64,000 nt of DNA from Thauera sp. K11 (GTDB lineage Bacteria > Pseudomonadota > Gammaproteobacteria > Burkholderiales > Rhodocyclaceae), in assembly GCF_002354895.1 (NCBI RefSeq), contig NZ_CP023439.1, forward strand, positions 4,154,001 to 4,218,000, written 5' to 3'. The position numbers and the translations under genes are program-made. Under the pieces are notes generated by a model. The model had not been told where the DNA came from, searched no databases, and saw only the letters and a program-made list of their open reading frames with translations. Position 1 is the first letter of the stretch, and the number at the start of each line of letters is the position of its first letter. This document shows positions 62,026 to 64,000 of this stretch, piece by piece.

Positions 62026-63546
62026 CTACTTTTTCACTGCACTGATCGCCACGTTAGCTCCCGAACGTCCCGCTTGGCCCGCGTCCCGAGTACCGTTGGC
62101 GAGGCCTTGAAGAACACCGCCAGCACGGACACCGACCCATCCCAACGCTGTGATCCACAAGCTGGGTAGCACGAGGAACATCGTCGCCATCACGAAGTTC
62201 AACAACATGTCCCCGAAAGCGTTGTTTAGCCCGATCAGCGGATCGAAGTTGCTGTGCGGCCGGTTCGCTCCGAACCCCCAGCCATAGAGCGCGTCGAGAA
62301 TCGTCGAGTCGAGCCAGCGCGCGAGCTGGAACCAGAAGTCCACGAAGAACAGCGCGAACTCCACGCAGCTCACCGCGACCAGGGCCTTCAGCTCGTAGGT
62401 GCCGAAAACCAGCACCAGCGGGATGCAGATGACCAGCGCCATCTTGAGCAGCGACAGCACCATCGGCAGCGCCTGGCGCACCACGTCCATGGCCGGGAAA
62501 ACGCCGAGCGAGCCCATCGTCATGCCGAGGTCGCCGGCGCCGCGCGTGACGATGTTGGGCAGCGTCTTTTCGATCTGCCCTCCGTAGTCGGTGTAGACCG
62601 AGCCCTGGTTCATCTTCTGCTGCTTTGGCGAGACCACGGCGCGGACCACCGAGTCGTTCACCTCCGCCTGTGACAGGAAGCCCGCCCAGCGGCCCATGCG
62701 CGTCAGCAGATCGGGGTCGACCTGCGCCAGAAGGCGCGCACGCAGGCCACTGTTGCCGTCGGACCACCATTGCTGGCACGTGGGATAGCCCCCGCCGCTG
62801 TCCACCTGAGCCAGCCCCGCATCGCGCGTCGCGTCATACGGCCAGGCGGTGCGGGGCGTGTTGGAGTGGTATGTGTCGTAGAAGCCCGTGCTGCCCAGGA
62901 AGTAGCTCGACCCGATCCAGGTGACGTCGTTCATCTGCTCGTCGGAGAGCGTGGGCCGGTTCATGAACAACTTGGCACGCGACGGGCCGTAGCAGTCGTG
63001 CACGAAGTCGCCCACCTCCTGAGCCAGCACTGGGTCGTCGATGCGGGTGGCGTCCACGTCCATGCGCATCTGCCGCAGGTCGGTGCCGCAGGGGATCGCC
63101 GCCACCGCCCCGCCCGTGACCGCCTTCGAGATCGCGTGCATGAAGAACCACCACACCGGCACCAGCGCGTTCTGGTTGTTGAGCGTCGTGTAGGCGTTGG
63201 ACCAGCCCGTGTCGTTGGGTTGCGGGACGCTGACCTGGCACTGCGCAGAGCGCGTCGTGTCGAACCGGATCGTGCTGAGGTCGACCGGTATGAAGGGGAT
63301 GCCGGCGAACAGGATGACGACGATCGCCACCCACACGCGGTTCTCGATGCGCATCGAGGACAGCACGCCCTTATTGCCCTCGTCGGCGCCTTCGGCGCGT
63401 GCGCGCAGCCACTCCTGCACGACGATCACAACGAAGGGCAGCGCAAACACGCCGCTGGCCACCAGGATGTTCCAGATGCCGTTGTTGACGATCCACCCGA
63501 CGAGCGTCAGGTAATACTCCAGGTAGTCGGTCGTGTAGAGGGTCAT
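62026..63546 (-). CDS. ICE conjugation protein with TraG N-terminal-like domain
   Basis: This 506-residue inner-membrane protein has hydrophobic segments near residues 15-45, 75-95, 350-410 and 455-490. A large periplasmic part lies between. Relatives belong to the mating-pore module of integrative elements and are thought to help mating-pair stabilisation, like the N-terminal part of TraG of F. It is the last gene of a leftward transfer operon. Confidence 0.85.
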   Translation of the reverse strand: MTLYTTDYLEYYLTLVGWIVNNGIWNILVASGVFALPFVVIVVQEWLRARAEGADEGNKGVLSSMRIENRVWVAIVVILFAGIPFIPVDLSTIRFDTTRSAQCQVSVPQPNDTGWSNAYTTLNNQNALVPVWWFFMHAISKAVTGGAVAAIPCGTDLRQMRMDVDATRIDDPVLAQEVGDFVHDCYGPSRAKLFMNRPTLSDEQMNDVTWIGSSYFLGSTGFYDTYHSNTPRTAWPYDATRDAGLAQVDSGGGYPTCQQWWSDGNSGLRARLLAQVDPDLLTRMGRWAGFLSQAEVNDSVVRAVVSPKQQKMNQGSVYTDYGGQIEKTLPNIVTRGAGDLGMTMGSLGVFPAMDVVRQALPMVLSLLKMALVICIPLVLVFGTYELKALVAVSCVEFALFFVDFWFQLARWLDSTILDALYGWGFGANRPHSNFDPLIGLNNAFGDMLLNFVMATMFLVLPSLWITALGWVGVRAGGVLQGLANGTRDAGQAGRSGANVAISAVKK

Positions 63547-63569
63547 GGCGTGCTCCTCGCCTCAGTCGT

Positions 63570-63929
63570 TCAGCCGCTGCGCAGCAGTTGGCTGCCTTCG
63601 AGCAGCACGAGGGTGACGACGGCCGCGATCTCGACGCGCAGCAGGCGCTGGTGCGCCTCGGGCGAAGGCTCGCGCTCGCGCAGGCGCCGACGCATCCACC
63701 ACCAGCCGTAGGACGTGGCTGCGTAGAGCAGCAGCCGCCACACTAGGAAGTGGGCCGAGTGCTCGCGCAGCCACCGCTCCCAGCCGTCGATGCTGCCGAC
63801 GACATGCACGCCGACGACGTTGACACCCGCCGCGATGCCGGCGACCGCCAGCACCCACAGCAGCGCGAGGACTACGCGCCGGTTGAACAACCAGGCGGGC
63901 CGCAGCCAGGCCCATGCGCGCGCGGCCAT
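63570..63929 (-). CDS. small ICE membrane protein, function unknown
   Basis: This 119-residue protein has three hydrophobic helices (VVLALLWVLAVAGIAAGV, LVWRLLLYAATSYGWWW, IAAVVTLVLLEGSQLL) with Arg-rich loops. It lies between two transfer genes. Its start shares one base with the stop of the upstream gene (TGATG), so it is part of the same operon. Confidence 0.75.
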   Translation of the reverse strand: MAARAWAWLRPAWLFNRRVVLALLWVLAVAGIAAGVNVVGVHVVGSIDGWERWLREHSAHFLVWRLLLYAATSYGWWWMRRRLREREPSPEAHQRLLRVEIAAVVTLVLLEGSQLLRSG

Positions 63930-64000
63930 CAGTTGTTCCTCGGCTTCTGCACTTCCTTGAGCCGGTCGCGCGTGGTGTCGCCCTCGAAGATGCCGCGCGA
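63929..64000 (-). CDS. ICE transfer protein, C-terminal end only (PFL_4711/TraU-like)
   Basis: The last 23 codons of a gene cut by the window edge read RGIFEGDTTRDRLKEVQKPRNN. The order in related ICEs and this ending suggest the PFL_4711-type transfer protein, but the piece is too short to be sure. Confidence 0.45.
   Translation of the reverse strand, partial: SRGIFEGDTTRDRLKEVQKPRNN

Larger units (their letters stand above)
53579..64000 (+). mobile_element. clc-type integrative and conjugative element, left part (incomplete)
   Basis: The element begins at the tRNA-Gly 3' end and runs off the window. Integrase next to the tRNA, MobH relaxase, DUF3742 and TraG-N-type transfer genes are the layout of ICEs related to ICEclc and PFGI-1. 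Those elements also integrate into tRNA-Gly. The far attachment site and the rest of the mating genes are outside. Confidence 0.85.

Overview
The window is GC-rich (by eye about two thirds G+C) and looks like the chromosome of a betaproteobacterium. Supporting signs are the mannose-type EIIA-HPr-EI phosphotransferase cluster, the clc-type integrative element in a tRNA-Gly(CCC) gene, and the hydroquinone pathway. Rhodocyclales/Zoogloeaceae (Azoarcus, Thauera, Aromatoleum) or Burkholderiales would fit. The genus cannot be fixed from this sequence alone.

Left part (1-17.7 kb, + strand): a type VI secretion (T6SS) effector island. Two vgrG genes share a virtually identical 1.84-kb core but carry different C-terminal adaptors. 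The first is followed by a VRR-NUC-type nuclease and two DUF3396-type immunity proteins. The second is followed by a PoNe-type DNase and four PoNi-like immunity genes, one of them a long chimera with copies of the VgrG adaptor and the PoNe N-terminus. A PAAR protein and an OmpA-extended TssL close the island. The arrangement records repeated duplication, tail swapping and fusion. One C-terminal module of about 55 residues is shared by two otherwise unrelated immunity families.

Middle part (17.7-33.9 kb): a frameshifted repeat protein, the tRNA hydroxylation factor TrhP, the ABC-F protein YbiT, a 2849-residue autotransporter with three internal macro-repeats, YceI, a pirin and a secreted hypothetical protein.

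Catabolic part (33.9-50.9 kb, almost all - strand): a compact gene set for hydroquinone. HapCD cleaves the ring, an aldehyde dehydrogenase gives maleylacetate, maleylacetate reductase gives 3-oxoadipate, and PcaIJ plus PcaF finish the route to succinyl-CoA and acetyl-CoA. A hydroxyquinol 1,2-dioxygenase enters at maleylacetate, next to a YciI/TftG-like protein and a Rieske protein. A complete Liv-type ABC importer sits inside the gene set. Two LysR regulators, a WrbA quinone reductase and an HxlR regulator lie upstream.

Right part (51-64 kb): the regulatory PTS genes, then tRNA-Gly(CCC). Its 3' end is the probable left attachment site of an integrative and conjugative element (ICE) that runs off the window. 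The visible ICE part holds a tyrosine integrase, a LysR-like domain protein, an XRE regulator, a MobH relaxase, an AbiE abortive-infection pair, a PrlF/YhaV toxin-antitoxin pair, a DUF3742 protein and the start of the transfer module.
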